Origin: Xanthobacter autotrophicus Py2
Lineage (GTDB): Bacteria > Pseudomonadota > Alphaproteobacteria > Rhizobiales > Xanthobacteraceae
Assembly: GCA_000017645.1 (NCBI GenBank)
Contig: CP000781.1
Coordinates: 2,281,501-2,345,500 of the forward strand
Direction of reading: 5' to 3'
DNA: 64,000 nt
In this document: positions 1 to 8,218 of the stretch, one piece after another
Layout of the letters: each line of letters opens with the position of its first letter
Position numbering within the stretch: position 1 is the stretch's first letter
The notes under the pieces: generated by a model
Told to the model about the DNA's origin: nothing
Database searches by the model: none
Seen by the model: only the letters and a program-made list of their open reading frames with translations
Translations under genes and position numbers: made by a program

Positions 1-999
1 CAGATAAAGCAGCCAGCGCAGGATGATGCGGTCCACCGCCACCCACAGGGCGGCGAGTGACAGGATGATGATGAGCGCCGGCAGGGCGATGCTCGCCGCC
101 ACCGTCACGAAGGTCCAGCCGAACAGCCGGTCCGAGGGCATGGCGAAGGCCACGGTGAGGCCGTCGCGGTCCAGCGGCGCGGTGGCGAAGGTCCAGCTCT
201 TGCCGGCGGGATCGGTGTTTTCGTAGAGATTGCTACGTACGTCCTGGCCGGTGGTCTGGAACATCTCGCGCTGGAACAGGGCGGCGCTCATGGTCCGGGC
301 ATTGGACACCAGCTCCTGCCCCCGGTTAGAGAACAGGGCGACGATGCCCGCTGAGGGCGGGATCTGCTGCTTCAGCAGGTTGTCGAGCCATCTGATATCG
401 ATGCCCAGGGCGATGGCGCCTTCCAGCCGCCCGGCGGCGTCGCGCAGCGGCAGGATGCCCACCAGCACGTCCAGATTGGCACCGGGGCTGCGCGTCGGCC
501 CTACCAGGCTGAAGCCGGTCCTGCCAATGGCCTCCTTCCACCAGGGCTCCTCGCCCACCGAGCGGCCGGGGAAGGGCAGGGCGGCGCAGGTCACCCTGCC
601 CTGGGCATCGAGCACGCCGATATTGGCGGCGAAGGGCAGGCTGATGGTGGCGCCACGCAGGGTGGCCGCGCAGCTTTGGCCGGCCGCGCGCACCTCTTCC
701 ACGTTCTTGAGCGCATAGAGCACGTTTTCTGTGGAGGCGAAGATGTTCTGCTGGCTGACGGCGGCGGCCACGGCCTGCTGCAGCAGGCGCTGGCGCGCAG
801 CTTCCTCCGCATCGGAGAGCTGCATCACGCCCTGGACGATGTTCAGCACCGCGATGGGGGCCAGCGCGAGCAGGACCACGAGGACGAGGCGGCGCCGCAC
901 GCTGTCGAAAAGCGTGCGCGGCTGCCCGACTGCCGAGGCAAAGATGGAGCTGCGCTCCCTGTTTCGTGCCCGTGCGGCCTCCGCCTTGCCCAAATCCAT
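1..999 (-). CDS. Sensor protein with extracytoplasmic Cache-like domain, probably a histidine kinase (3' end outside window)
   Basis: The frame runs open from an ATG at 999 to the window edge, giving the first 333 residues. A basic cytoplasmic N-terminus is followed by a membrane segment at about residues 37-58, a roughly 240-residue extracytoplasmic region resembling a Cache sensor, and a second membrane segment near residues 300-325. The sequence after that segment (RIILRWLLYL) resembles the linker that precedes HWE/HisKA_2 kinase domains in Rhizobiales, but the kinase domain is not in view, so kinase activity is inference. It is transcribed divergently from phyR across a 295-bp spacer, a usual arrangement for general stress response kinases that phosphorylate PhyR. 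A diguanylate cyclase or chemoreceptor output cannot be excluded. Confidence is high for the gene and moderate for its role. Confidence 0.75.
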   Translation of the reverse strand, partial: MDLGKAEAARARNRERSSIFASAVGQPRTLFDSVRRRLVLVVLLALAPIAVLNIVQGVMQLSDAEEAARQRLLQQAVAAAVSQQNIFASTENVLYALKNVEEVRAAGQSCAATLRGATISLPFAANIGVLDAQGRVTCAALPFPGRSVGEEPWWKEAIGRTGFSLVGPTRSPGANLDVLVGILPLRDAAGRLEGAIALGIDIRWLDNLLKQQIPPSAGIVALFSNRGQELVSNARTMSAALFQREMFQTTGQDVRSNLYENTDPAGKSWTFATAPLDRDGLTVAFAMPSDRLFGWTFVTVAASIALPALIIILSLAALWVAVDRIILRWLLYL

Positions 1000-1154
1000 G
1001 ATCGCTCCGCAAGGACAGCGGCGCGCCGGACCCCCCGGAAACCCGTGCCCGCGCCTCTTTTCTGCGGCCTCCGGCGGCAGCCGGAAACGCGCGGCTTATG
1101 CTCGTCTGCGCTAGCAGTATAATGCGGCAGGCGGCGCGCGGTTCCCGTAACATG

Positions 1155-1180
1155 GGAACTTCCGGCCAGGCTTAGGCGTT
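1155..1180 (+). promoter_or_regulatory. EcfG-type general stress promoter upstream of phyR
   Basis: GGAAC at 1155-1159 is followed after exactly 17 bases by CGTT at 1177-1180. This matches the known alphaproteobacterial EcfG consensus GGAAC-N16/17-CGTT. It points toward phyR, with a start site expected near 1187 and a leader of about 105 bases. The -35 lies in the right arm of an inverted repeat (GTTCCC at 1141-1146, GGGAAC at 1154-1159). Autoregulation of phyR by EcfG is the established pattern. Confidence 0.75.
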
Positions 1181-1294
1181 ACGAGGCTTTGACAGCTATC
1201 GCTTCAGCTTGCGGCCCGTGCTTCGGCAAAGTTCGCGCTTTGCCGGTCGGGTCGGCAAGTCGGATTGCAACACGACAGTTCCAAGGGATTTCGC

Positions 1295-2086
1295 ATGGCA
1301 TCGAACTCGCTCGTCAAGCAGCTACCGTTCCTGCGCCGCTATACGCGGGCGCTCGTGGGCTCGCAGGCGGCCGGCGATCTCCTGGTGCAGAACACGCTCC
1401 AGGCCATCCTGGACCGCAAGGTGGCGGTGGATACCACCGTCTCGCCCCGGGTCGCGCTCTACAAGGCATTCCACGAGGTGTGGAACCGCCAGCCGCAAGG
1501 CGGCTCCGTTCCCTCGCGCGCCGACCAGCGCCTCCAGGCCATGGACCTGTCCTCCCGCGTGGCACTGCTTTTGACCGCCATGGAGGGGTTCTCCTTCGCC
1601 GAGACCGCCAACATCCTCGGCACGTCCCTCGACGAGGTGGAGGCGCAGGTGGTGGCGGCCCAGCGCGAGATCGACCGGCAGATCGCCACCCGCGTCCTCA
1701 TCATCGAGGACGAATGGGTGATCGCCCTCGACCTCAAGACCCTGGTGAGCGAGCTGGGCCACGAGGTCATCGGCGTCGCCCCCACCCATGCCAAGGCGGT
1801 GGAGCTGGCCAAGGCCGGCAATTTTGGCCTGGTGCTGGCGGATATCCAGCTCGCCGACGGTTCCTCGGGCATCGAGGCGGTGACCGAGATCCTGGAGAGC
1901 TTCAACGTGCCGGTGATCTTCATCACCGCCTTCCCCGACCGCCTGCTCACCGGCGAGCGGCCGGAGCCGACCTATCTCATCACCAAGCCGTTCCTGACCG
2001 AGACGGTGAAGGCCACCATCGCCCAGGCCCTGTTCTTCCACGAGGCGAAGTCCGAGCCCGAGAGCCTCAAGGCCAAGACGGCCTGA
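1295..2086 (+). CDS. phyR: PhyR, anti-anti-sigma response regulator of the general stress response
   Basis: This 263-residue protein has the two-domain layout of PhyR: an N-terminal sigma-factor-like domain (about 1-125) and a C-terminal receiver (about 132-248). The receiver keeps the acidic cluster E138-D139-E140, the phosphoacceptor D183, T211 and K231. In the known family, phosphorylated PhyR binds the anti-sigma factor NepR through the sigma-like domain and frees the sigma factor EcfG. The ATG at 1295 is preferred over an in-frame TTG at 1265 because AAGGGA sits 6 bases upstream of it. An EcfG-type promoter lies upstream and a putative sensor kinase is divergent. Neither nepR nor ecfG is next to it here, although they often are in related genomes, so they must lie elsewhere. 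Confidence 0.93.
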   Translation: MASNSLVKQLPFLRRYTRALVGSQAAGDLLVQNTLQAILDRKVAVDTTVSPRVALYKAFHEVWNRQPQGGSVPSRADQRLQAMDLSSRVALLLTAMEGFSFAETANILGTSLDEVEAQVVAAQREIDRQIATRVLIIEDEWVIALDLKTLVSELGHEVIGVAPTHAKAVELAKAGNFGLVLADIQLADGSSGIEAVTEILESFNVPVIFITAFPDRLLTGERPEPTYLITKPFLTETVKATIAQALFFHEAKSEPESLKAKTA

Positions 2087-2156
2087 TGAAGACCGACTGA
2101 TCACAAGGCGGGTGCCGGCGGAACCATCGCGCCTCCCAGGTCGTCTCTACAGCGAA

Positions 2157-2186
2157 GGGCGAGGGCCGGGTGACCGGCCCTCGCCC
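2157..2186 (+). terminator. Perfect 13-bp hairpin downstream of phyR
   Basis: GGGCGAGGGCCGG (2157-2169), loop GTGA, and its exact complement (2174-2186) form a very stable stem 70 bases after the phyR stop. The sequence after it has only GTTC and no real U-run, so termination is inferred from stem stability and position. Confidence 0.6.
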
Positions 2187-2262
2187 GTTCCGGACAGCGA
2201 CGGCCTGACCGCAGTTTCGAGGTGCCCACCTCGCCACCTGAATTCACCCGTGGAGACACCAC

Positions 2263-2562
2263 ATGGTCCAGAAGCCCGAAATCGTGAGCACCACCGCCGA
2301 GCCGAGCCTGAGCGATGTCCGCGCCGACCTCGACCAGCTGCGGGCGGATTTCGCCCAGCTGATCGAAACCCTCGGCAAGACCGCAAAGCACGGCGTCAAG
2401 GGCGCGAAGGGTGAGGCGACCAACGCCGCCGAGGATGTGACCGACTGGGCCGAGGGCCAGTTCCTGACCCTGCGCGAGAGCATCCGCGAGCAGCCCATCA
2501 CCGCCTGCGCCATCGCCGCCGGCGTCGGCGTGATCCTGGGCCAGATCCTGCTGCGCCGCTGA
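2263..2562 (+). CDS. DUF883/ElaB-YqjD-like membrane-anchored protein
   Basis: This is a 99-residue protein with a long charged amphipathic helix (about 15-75, rich in D, E, K, Q) and a single C-terminal membrane segment (about 79-96) ending in LLRR. That is the architecture of the DUF883 (ElaB/YqjD) family, whose E. coli members are inner-membrane proteins that bind ribosomes in stationary phase. The ATG at 2263 has GGAGA seven bases upstream. The placement just after phyR and the stress association of the family suggest a general stress response target. A candidate EcfG promoter upstream is imperfect (GGAAC at 2120-2124, 17 bases, then CGTC). The exact function is not known. Confidence 0.8.
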   Translation: MVQKPEIVSTTAEPSLSDVRADLDQLRADFAQLIETLGKTAKHGVKGAKGEATNAAEDVTDWAEGQFLTLRESIREQPITACAIAAGVGVILGQILLRR

Positions 2563-2593
2563 GCGCCCACTGAGCGCCCACGAACCGGGGTGC

Positions 2594-2610
2594 GGGCGCC
2601 GCCGGCGCCC
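2594..2610. terminator. Short GC hairpin between convergent genes
   Basis: GGGCGCC (2594-2600), loop GCC, GGCGCCC (2604-2610) sits in the 48-bp space between the DUF883 gene and the stop of the convergent hybrid kinase. There is no U-run on either side, so a bidirectional terminator role is inferred from position. Confidence 0.45.
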
Positions 2611-5505
2611 TCACTCGCTCTCGATGTTGAAGCCGAGCTTGCGCAGGCCATTGCGCAGGGTGGCGCCGTCATAGGGCTTGCCCATGAGCGCGATCCTGGG
2701 CGAGGCGCCGAATTCCGCTTCCAGTTCCTGGGTGCCGTAGCCGGTGGCGATGATCACCGGCAGGCCGGGCGCGATGGCGCCGAGCCGGCGCACCACTTCG
2801 TCCCCGTTCATGTCCGGAAGGCCCACGTCCACCACCGCCAGCACCAGGGCGTTGCGCGACGGGTCGGGCACCGACGCCTCGGCATGGGCCAGCGCCGCGT
2901 GGCCATGGGACGCCACCGTGACCTCGAAGCCGTGATCCTCCAGGATCTGCCGCGCCACCATGGCGACGAATGGCTCGTCCTCCACCAGCAGCACAGTGCC
3001 GCGATGTCCCGGCGCCTCAAGCACGTCTTTCACCTTCGTGACCAACTCTGCCTGGGTGAACGGCTTGGTCAGGAGGCGCACCCCATGGTCCAGCCGTCCG
3101 TTCTCACTGGCAGCATTTTTCGCATATGCGGCCGTAAATAGCACCCTTACCGTGGTGAGCCGCCGCCGCACCTCGTCCGCCAGATGGCGTCCGTCCATGC
3201 GCTGGGCGTCGGTGCCGAGGCGCAGGTCGGTGAGGAGCAGGTCGGGCACGGCGCCGTCCTCCAGCGTCGCGAGGGCGGAGGCGGCGTCGGCGGCCTCCAC
3301 CACCGTGTGCCCGGCATCGCGCAGGGCCTTGGTCGAGAGCGCGCGGAGGGCGGCGTCGTCCTCCACTAGCAGCACGCGGGCGGCGCCGGTATGGGGCGCG
3401 TGGTCCGCGTCGGGGTCGACCGGCTCGCCCGCCACGTCGTCGGGGTGACGCGGCAGGTAGAGCTTCACCGTGGTGCCCTCGCCGGGGGCGCTGTAGATCA
3501 TCACGTGGCCGCCCGACTGCTTGACGAAGCCGTAGACCTGGCTGAGGCCGAGCCCGGTCCCCTCGCGCGGGCCCTTGGTGGTGAAGAACGGCTCGAACGC
3601 CCGCGCCCGCACCTCCTCCGCCATGCCGGAGCCGGTGTCGCAGACGAAGACCGCCACATACTGGCCCGGCTCCAGGTCCTCGTGGGCGGCGCAATAGGCC
3701 TCGTCCAGATAGGCATTGGCGGTCTCAATGGTCAGCGTGCCGCCCGCGGGCATGGCATCGCGGCCGTTGACCCCGAGGTTGAGGATGGCGTTCTCCAGCT
3801 GGTTGTGGTCGATCTCGGCGCACCAGAGGCCGCCGGCCAGCACGGTTTCCACCGTCACCTTCTCGCCCAGCGCGCTGCGCAGCATGTCGGACATGCCGGT
3901 GATCAGCTTGTTGATGTCGGTGGGGCGCGGGTCCAGCGGCTGACGGCGCGAAAAGGCGAGCAGCTGCTGGGTCAGGGTGGCGGCCCGAAGCGCGCCCTGG
4001 CGGCCGTAATCGAGGAAGCGCCGGATGTCGGTGGCGTCCTTGTTGGTGTCGTCCCTGGGCACGCGCCGCTCGGCCGCCTCCAGGTTGCCGATGATGACGG
4101 TGAGCAGATTGTTGAAATCGTGGGCGATGCCGCCGGTGAGCTGGCCCACCGCCTCCATCTTCTGGGCCTGCCGCAGCTGGGCCTCGGCCTTCAGGCGGTC
4201 TTCCATCTCCTGCTTGAGCAGGGCGTTGGCGCGGGCCAGTTCCATGGTGCGGGCGCTGGCGAGCCGCTCCAGATCCTCGTTGGTGCGGGCGAGCGCCTCG
4301 CGGGCGGCGACGATCTCGGAAATGTCGGTGCAGCTGCCGTACCAGCGGTCGATGCGTCCGTCGTCGTCGCGCACCGGGACCGCGCGGCACAGGAACCAGC
4401 GATAGCTGCCGTCACCGGCGCGGAACCGGCATTCGCGCGAATAGGGCTTGCCCGATTCCAGGCTGCCCTTCCATTCATCGAGGGCGGCGGCCTGGTCTTC
4501 CGGATGGAGGTGGGTGTGCCACTCCGACACCTCGCCGGTCGGCGGGGTGACGCCGGTATATTCGCTCCAGCGGTGATTGTAGTAGTCGCCCTTGCCGTCC
4601 GGGGTCGCGGTCCAGACCATCTTGGGCAGGGCCTCGGCGAGCAGGCGGTAGCGTTGCTCGCTCTCGGCCAGGGCCTTCTCGGCGGTCTTGCGCCCGGTGA
4701 TCTCGGTGACGATCATGCCCACGAGGCCGATGGCCTCTCCCTGGGTGCGGACCGGGAAGAAGCTGACCAGGAAGTGGCGCCACACCCCCGGAGCCGCCGG
4801 GGTGGCGCCTTCCACCTCCACGTCGGCGAGGACGGCGCCGGTGGCGCGCACCTGCTCCAGACCGGGAGTGATGGCGCCGGAGAGCTGGGGCAGCATGTCG
4901 GCGAGGGAACGGCCCACGTGTTCCCCGGCCGGAATGCCCACCATCCGCGCCAGGGTCTCGTTGACCCGAATGAAGCGCAGCTGGCGGTCGAAGAAGGCAA
5001 AGCCCACGGGGGCGTGCTGCAGCAGGGCTTCCAGGGTCGCCACCACGGAGTTCTGCTCGGCCACCGCCGCCAGGAGCGCGCCGTGAGTGGCATTCAGGCG
5101 GCGGACGCTGACCCGTATCAACGATCCGATCAGCCACAGGCCGAGGGCGTTCACCGTGAAGGAGAACAGCCCCGCCACCGCGCCGAAGCCGCCGTCGGCA
5201 GGGGCGCCCAAGCCGCCGCCCAGATTACTCCACGCATGGCTGGGCAGCAGCGCGGCATTGGCGAGGGCGAGGGCCACCACGGCGCCAAAGCCCACCCGCG
5301 CCCCGCTGATCAGCGTCACCACGATGATGGCCGGCAGCTGGAACAGGAACGGCGCCAGCTCCCGAAGCGACAGGCTGAGGCCGTAGCGCAGGCCGAATGC
5401 TCCCGCCAGCACCACGCCGGCGAACCACAGCCGCGACGCCAGCGAGCGCGGCTCTGAAATGATTTTGAGGAACAGGCCGACAAGGCCCCGGCTGGACAGG
5501 TTCAT
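2611..5505 (-). CDS. Membrane hybrid histidine kinase with two PAS domains and two receivers
   Basis: This 964-residue protein has, in order: four predicted membrane helices (about 22-135, resembling DUF4118-type sensor modules), a PAS domain (about 155-275), a second PAS/PAC (about 285-402), a coiled coil (400-450), a HisKA dimerisation domain with phosphoacceptor H462 in AHDFNN, and an HATPase domain with DTGSGM near 623 and GTGLGLS near 649. Two receivers follow, with D760/K814 and D893/K943. Autophosphorylation followed by transfer to the internal receivers is the family behaviour. The second receiver has the ATGYG motif of stand-alone or phosphorelay receivers. The ATG at 5505 has AGGAG five bases upstream, so 32 residues of upstream open frame are excluded. 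The signal sensed is unknown, and no dedicated DNA-binding partner is adjacent. Confidence 0.9.
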   Translation of the reverse strand: MNLSSRGLVGLFLKIISEPRSLASRLWFAGVVLAGAFGLRYGLSLSLRELAPFLFQLPAIIVVTLISGARVGFGAVVALALANAALLPSHAWSNLGGGLGAPADGGFGAVAGLFSFTVNALGLWLIGSLIRVSVRRLNATHGALLAAVAEQNSVVATLEALLQHAPVGFAFFDRQLRFIRVNETLARMVGIPAGEHVGRSLADMLPQLSGAITPGLEQVRATGAVLADVEVEGATPAAPGVWRHFLVSFFPVRTQGEAIGLVGMIVTEITGRKTAEKALAESEQRYRLLAEALPKMVWTATPDGKGDYYNHRWSEYTGVTPPTGEVSEWHTHLHPEDQAAALDEWKGSLESGKPYSRECRFRAGDGSYRWFLCRAVPVRDDDGRIDRWYGSCTDISEIVAAREALARTNEDLERLASARTMELARANALLKQEMEDRLKAEAQLRQAQKMEAVGQLTGGIAHDFNNLLTVIIGNLEAAERRVPRDDTNKDATDIRRFLDYGRQGALRAATLTQQLLAFSRRQPLDPRPTDINKLITGMSDMLRSALGEKVTVETVLAGGLWCAEIDHNQLENAILNLGVNGRDAMPAGGTLTIETANAYLDEAYCAAHEDLEPGQYVAVFVCDTGSGMAEEVRARAFEPFFTTKGPREGTGLGLSQVYGFVKQSGGHVMIYSAPGEGTTVKLYLPRHPDDVAGEPVDPDADHAPHTGAARVLLVEDDAALRALSTKALRDAGHTVVEAADAASALATLEDGAVPDLLLTDLRLGTDAQRMDGRHLADEVRRRLTTVRVLFTAAYAKNAASENGRLDHGVRLLTKPFTQAELVTKVKDVLEAPGHRGTVLLVEDEPFVAMVARQILEDHGFEVTVASHGHAALAHAEASVPDPSRNALVLAVVDVGLPDMNGDEVVRRLGAIAPGLPVIIATGYGTQELEAEFGASPRIALMGKPYDGATLRNGLRKLGFNIESE

Positions 5506-5921
5506 CCATGCTCCTGCAGCGAACGGGCCGCCACAATGCCCTTGATGGGGCGTCAGTTTCAACCATCGAGCCGCCGGATGGTTTCCACCGCTCACGATCA
5601 CCGATGGCTGAAGGCGAGAGCTACTAAAATACCGGTAACTGAATCGGGGACGCTTTGCATCAGGACCTTGTCCTCACCGGGTGACCAACTGACCAAAGCT
5701 GGTGCCCACCCCGACGCCGGACCACCGCCACCTCCGCAAGCCGGAGCGGGTATCGAGGCGTGGATCCGGCTGGATCATCGATCTTCAGATCAAGACCCCA
5801 GCGCCTGTTGGCCTGTACAAGGTCCCGCCCAACGAAAAACGGGAGCCTCCCGGCTCCCGTTCCCCCACCGGGCATCCTCAACCGGCAGAGCGGTGGAGGA
5901 TGCCCGTTATTCAGCCGCCGA
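5506..5921. other. 416-bp intergenic region with two hairpins, no gene seen
   Basis: This region lies between the start of the hybrid kinase and the stop of the PRC-barrel gene. I see no convincing coding frame in it. The right part holds the strong terminator listed separately and a second inverted repeat, GGGCATCCTC (5870-5879) with GAGGATGCCC (5896-5905). The kinase promoter must lie in the left part, but no clear -35/-10 pair is visible. Confidence 0.55.
5835..5861 (-). terminator. Rho-independent terminator of the PRC-barrel gene
   Basis: Read on the minus strand, AACGGGAGCC, loop GGGA and GGCTCCCGTT form a 10-bp perfect stem (5838-5861) that runs straight into a run of five T. It lies about 60 bases after the PRC-barrel stop codon. 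Confidence 0.85.
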
Positions 5922-6440
5922 TCAGCGGGTGGTGGCGGGTGCCGTGGCCGGGGCCGGGTGAGCCGGCTTGGTCACGCTGCCGGTGGTGGAGGGCGCCGCG
6001 TCATACTTGGCGAACTCCGGCGCGGCCTTCAGCTCGTCCTTGGTCTTGCGGAGCACCAGGCGGTTCTTGCCGTCGGTGGCGCGGGTCATTTCCACCGCCT
6101 CGAACGGAACCGCCACATCCTTCTCGCCGACGCCGAGGAAGCCGCCGACGCCGATCACGGCCGCCAGCACATTGCCCGTGCGGTCGATGACCAGGTCGTT
6201 GATCTCGCCCAAATTCTCGTCGGCGGCGCCGTGCACCTTCATGCCGATGAGGTTGGAGGCCAGATGCTGGTCGGCCTTCTGCTGCTGGATGAAGGCCGAG
6301 TGACCCGAGGTCGCGCCCGGCGTCATCTGGGTCTTCGCGGCCGGGGTGTTGGGCGTGGCGGGCGGAACCGCGGTCTGGGCCATGGCGGTGGTGGACAGAA
6401 GAAGGGTCGCGGCGGCAGCGTAAATCGGCATCTTGTTCAT
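5922..6440 (-). CDS. Exported PRC-barrel domain protein
   Basis: This is a 172-residue protein with a clear signal peptide (hydrophobic stretch about 6-20, cleavage after AMA near residue 21). A Pro/Thr-rich linker follows, then a PRC-barrel domain (about 60-125, with GMKVHG, LGEINDLVID and GVGEKDVAVPF) and a Pro/Ala/Thr-rich tail. PRC barrels in the periplasm of Rhizobiales are commonly stress-induced but have no established biochemical role. The ATG at 6440 is preceded by GAGGAG at a good distance. An EcfG-like promoter 176 bases upstream and the nearby phyR support stress control. A strong terminator follows, so the gene is probably monocistronic. Confidence 0.85.
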   Translation of the reverse strand: MNKMPIYAAAATLLLSTTAMAQTAVPPATPNTPAAKTQMTPGATSGHSAFIQQQKADQHLASNLIGMKVHGAADENLGEINDLVIDRTGNVLAAVIGVGGFLGVGEKDVAVPFEAVEMTRATDGKNRLVLRKTKDELKAAPEFAKYDAAPSTTGSVTKPAHPAPATAPATTR

Positions 6441-6615
6441 GTTTTTCTCCTCAGGGAAATTGCGGATACGCGAATGGCTCAGGTCGAGGTGATCAGCGCG
6501 GAAGCTTCACCGAAAAATCAGAAAACCTCTGCGCTTGCGATCTGGACACTGAACGATCGTCCGTCTCAATTTTATAGACAGGTGAAGGTGTTCATCTTCG
6601 GCCTGCTGCAAGGTA

Positions 6616-6640
6616 AACTCTGCGCCCACGGACCGGTTCC
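6616..6640 (-). promoter_or_regulatory. Candidate EcfG-type promoter for the PRC-barrel gene
   Basis: On the minus strand GGAAC (6640-6636) is followed after 17 bases by GTTT (from 6618). The GGAAC-N17-18-GTT spacing fits the general stress consensus, although the base before GTT is A rather than C. The implied leader is about 165 bases. The rest of the 322-bp gap (6441-6762) holds no gene that I can see. Confidence 0.5.
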
Positions 6641-6762
6641 AACCTTAATTTGGGATGGTTCCTCCTCCGGCCAGAGGCGCCGTGCCGAAGCGTGCGCCGC
6701 TCTTGCGCGGCGAAAGGCGGCATGGCACAGCCGGATCAGCCCCGAGCAAGGATAGAAGGCGC

Positions 6763-7242
6763 ATGTTCCGCACCCTCTCCGACTTCATCACCGACATCAC
6801 CGGCGGCGCCCGCGAGGCGGCGGCGTTCGACGAGACCGACTATCGCCTCGCCGCGGCCGCCCTGCTGGTGCACGTCATCTCCATCGACGGCGCGGTGACG
6901 GCGGAGGAGCAGGCCGTGCTGCGGACCATCCTCGCCAGCCGCTTTGGCCTGAACGCAAAGGAAAGCGAGGCTCTGGTTGAGCTTGCCATTGCCAAGGATG
7001 CCGAGGCGGTGGATCTTTATGCCTTCACCAGCGTGCTGAATCGCGCGCTGGACGACGAGGGTCGCCGCCGCATCGTGGAGATGATGTTCGAGGTCGCCTA
7101 TGCCGATGGCGGCCTGAGCGAATTCGAGGACAACCTCGTGTGGCGCGCGGCCGAGCTTCTGAACGTCGGCTCGCGCGATCGCATCCGCATCCGCCGCGAG
7201 GTCCGGGAGGAGACGGAAACTGGCGGTGAGCAACCGGAATAG
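6763..7242 (+). CDS. TerB-family protein
   Basis: This 159-residue all-helical acidic protein resembles the tellurite-resistance TerB/DUF533 fold. It has paired helices containing ISIDGAVTAEEQ (about 44-55) and VAYADGGLSEFED (about 110-122), the two acidic, metal-binding-like loops typical of the family. No signal or membrane segment is seen, so it is probably cytoplasmic. The ATG at 6763 has AAGG three bases upstream. The glutamine amidotransferase gene starts inside its last codons, so the two are very likely translated together. Stand-alone TerB proteins are common in alphaproteobacteria and need not concern tellurite. The function is unknown. Confidence 0.8.
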   Translation: MFRTLSDFITDITGGAREAAAFDETDYRLAAAALLVHVISIDGAVTAEEQAVLRTILASRFGLNAKESEALVELAIAKDAEAVDLYAFTSVLNRALDDEGRRRIVEMMFEVAYADGGLSEFEDNLVWRAAELLNVGSRDRIRIRREVREETETGGEQPE

Positions 7243-8092
7243 CTCTGGCGAAGGCTTTGGGCCGGGGGATCTGGACTCCTCACGTCCGGACCCGGTGGAA
7301 GGTGCGGGCGCGGATCGCGTCACGACCACGAGCGGAACGCCGAGCGCAACGCTTGCCGCCGGCACCGTGCTGGTGGTGCTGCATCAGGCCCGCTCCACCC
7401 CCGGCCGCATCGGCGAGCGCCTTGAGCGGCGCGGTTATGCCCTGGACGTGCGCCGCCCCGCCCTGGGTGATGCCCTGCCCGAACGCCTCGACGGCCATGA
7501 CGGGGTGGTGGTGTTCGGCGGCCCCATGAGCGCCAACGACCCCACCCCCTTCATCACCGAAGAGATCCGCCTGCTGGAGCGGGCGCTGGCCTCCGCCACC
7601 CCCAGCCTCGGGGTCTGCCTCGGCGCCCAGCTCATGGCCAAGGCCCTGGGCGCCCGCGTCGCCCCCCATGAGGAAGGGGCGTGCGAGATCGGCTACTACC
7701 CGCTGGAAGCCACAACGGCCGGCGCCGCGCTGATGCCGTGGCCGAGCCATGTCTACCATTGGCACTCGGAGGGCTTCGACCTGCCGGCGGGAGCAGACCT
7801 GCTCGCCACCGGCTCGGCCTTCCCCAACCAGGCGTTCCGCTATGGCGGCACCGCCTACGGCCTCCAGTTCCATCCCGAGGTGACGCGGGAGATGATGTGC
7901 GCCTGGACCGAGCGCGGCGCCCACCGCCTCACCAGCCCCGGCGCCCAGCCCCGCGAGGCGCACCTCGACGGCTGGGGGCGCTATGACGGCGCCGTGTGCC
8001 GCTGGCTTGATGCCTTCCTCGACGCGTTCCTGGGTCCTTGCCGTGGTTCGGGCATCGGGCCGGGCGGGCAAACCGAACCGAAGTCGGCCTGA
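7226..8092 (+). CDS. Class I glutamine amidotransferase
   Basis: This 288-residue protein has a class I GATase fold. The nucleophile C131 is in GVCLGAQL and the His/Glu pair H216/E218 is in FHPEV, with the oxyanion strand VVVFGGPMS before them. The first 45 residues are low-complexity and probably not part of the fold. The GTG at 7226 overlaps the TerB gene by 17 bases, which suggests translational coupling; a start further in is possible. The family transfers glutamine amide nitrogen to an unknown acceptor. Its stand-alone members are often annotated as GMP-synthase-like, but no synthetase domain is present. The following gene is 126 bases downstream. Confidence 0.85.
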   Translation: MSNRNSSGEGFGPGDLDSSRPDPVEGAGADRVTTTSGTPSATLAAGTVLVVLHQARSTPGRIGERLERRGYALDVRRPALGDALPERLDGHDGVVVFGGPMSANDPTPFITEEIRLLERALASATPSLGVCLGAQLMAKALGARVAPHEEGACEIGYYPLEATTAGAALMPWPSHVYHWHSEGFDLPAGADLLATGSAFPNQAFRYGGTAYGLQFHPEVTREMMCAWTERGAHRLTSPGAQPREAHLDGWGRYDGAVCRWLDAFLDAFLGPCRGSGIGPGGQTEPKSA

Positions 8093-8218
8093 ACCGTGCC
8101 GATGGTGACGAACCTCCCGATATGGCATTGATCCCCGCACGACTGTCATCGTCCTGCGGTATGGTGGTCTAGCGATGCTGTTTCCGCCGGCCCGGCGGCG
8201 CTGATCTGGAGATCCACC

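Noticed and set aside
1117..1146. EcfG promoter facing the sensor kinase gene
   Set aside because: GGAAC is present on the minus strand, but the -10 position reads CATT instead of CGTT. Kept only as part of the palindrome finding.
3391..5457. A 688-codon open frame on the plus strand, antisense to the hybrid kinase
   Set aside because: It mirrors the kinase codons, is His/Gly/Ala-rich, has no family motif and no ribosome site. Long antisense frames are expected in GC-rich DNA.
5702..6190. A plus-strand frame across the PRC-barrel gene end and its terminator
   Set aside because: It runs through a strong terminator and an exported-protein gene and shows only Arg/Pro-rich sequence.
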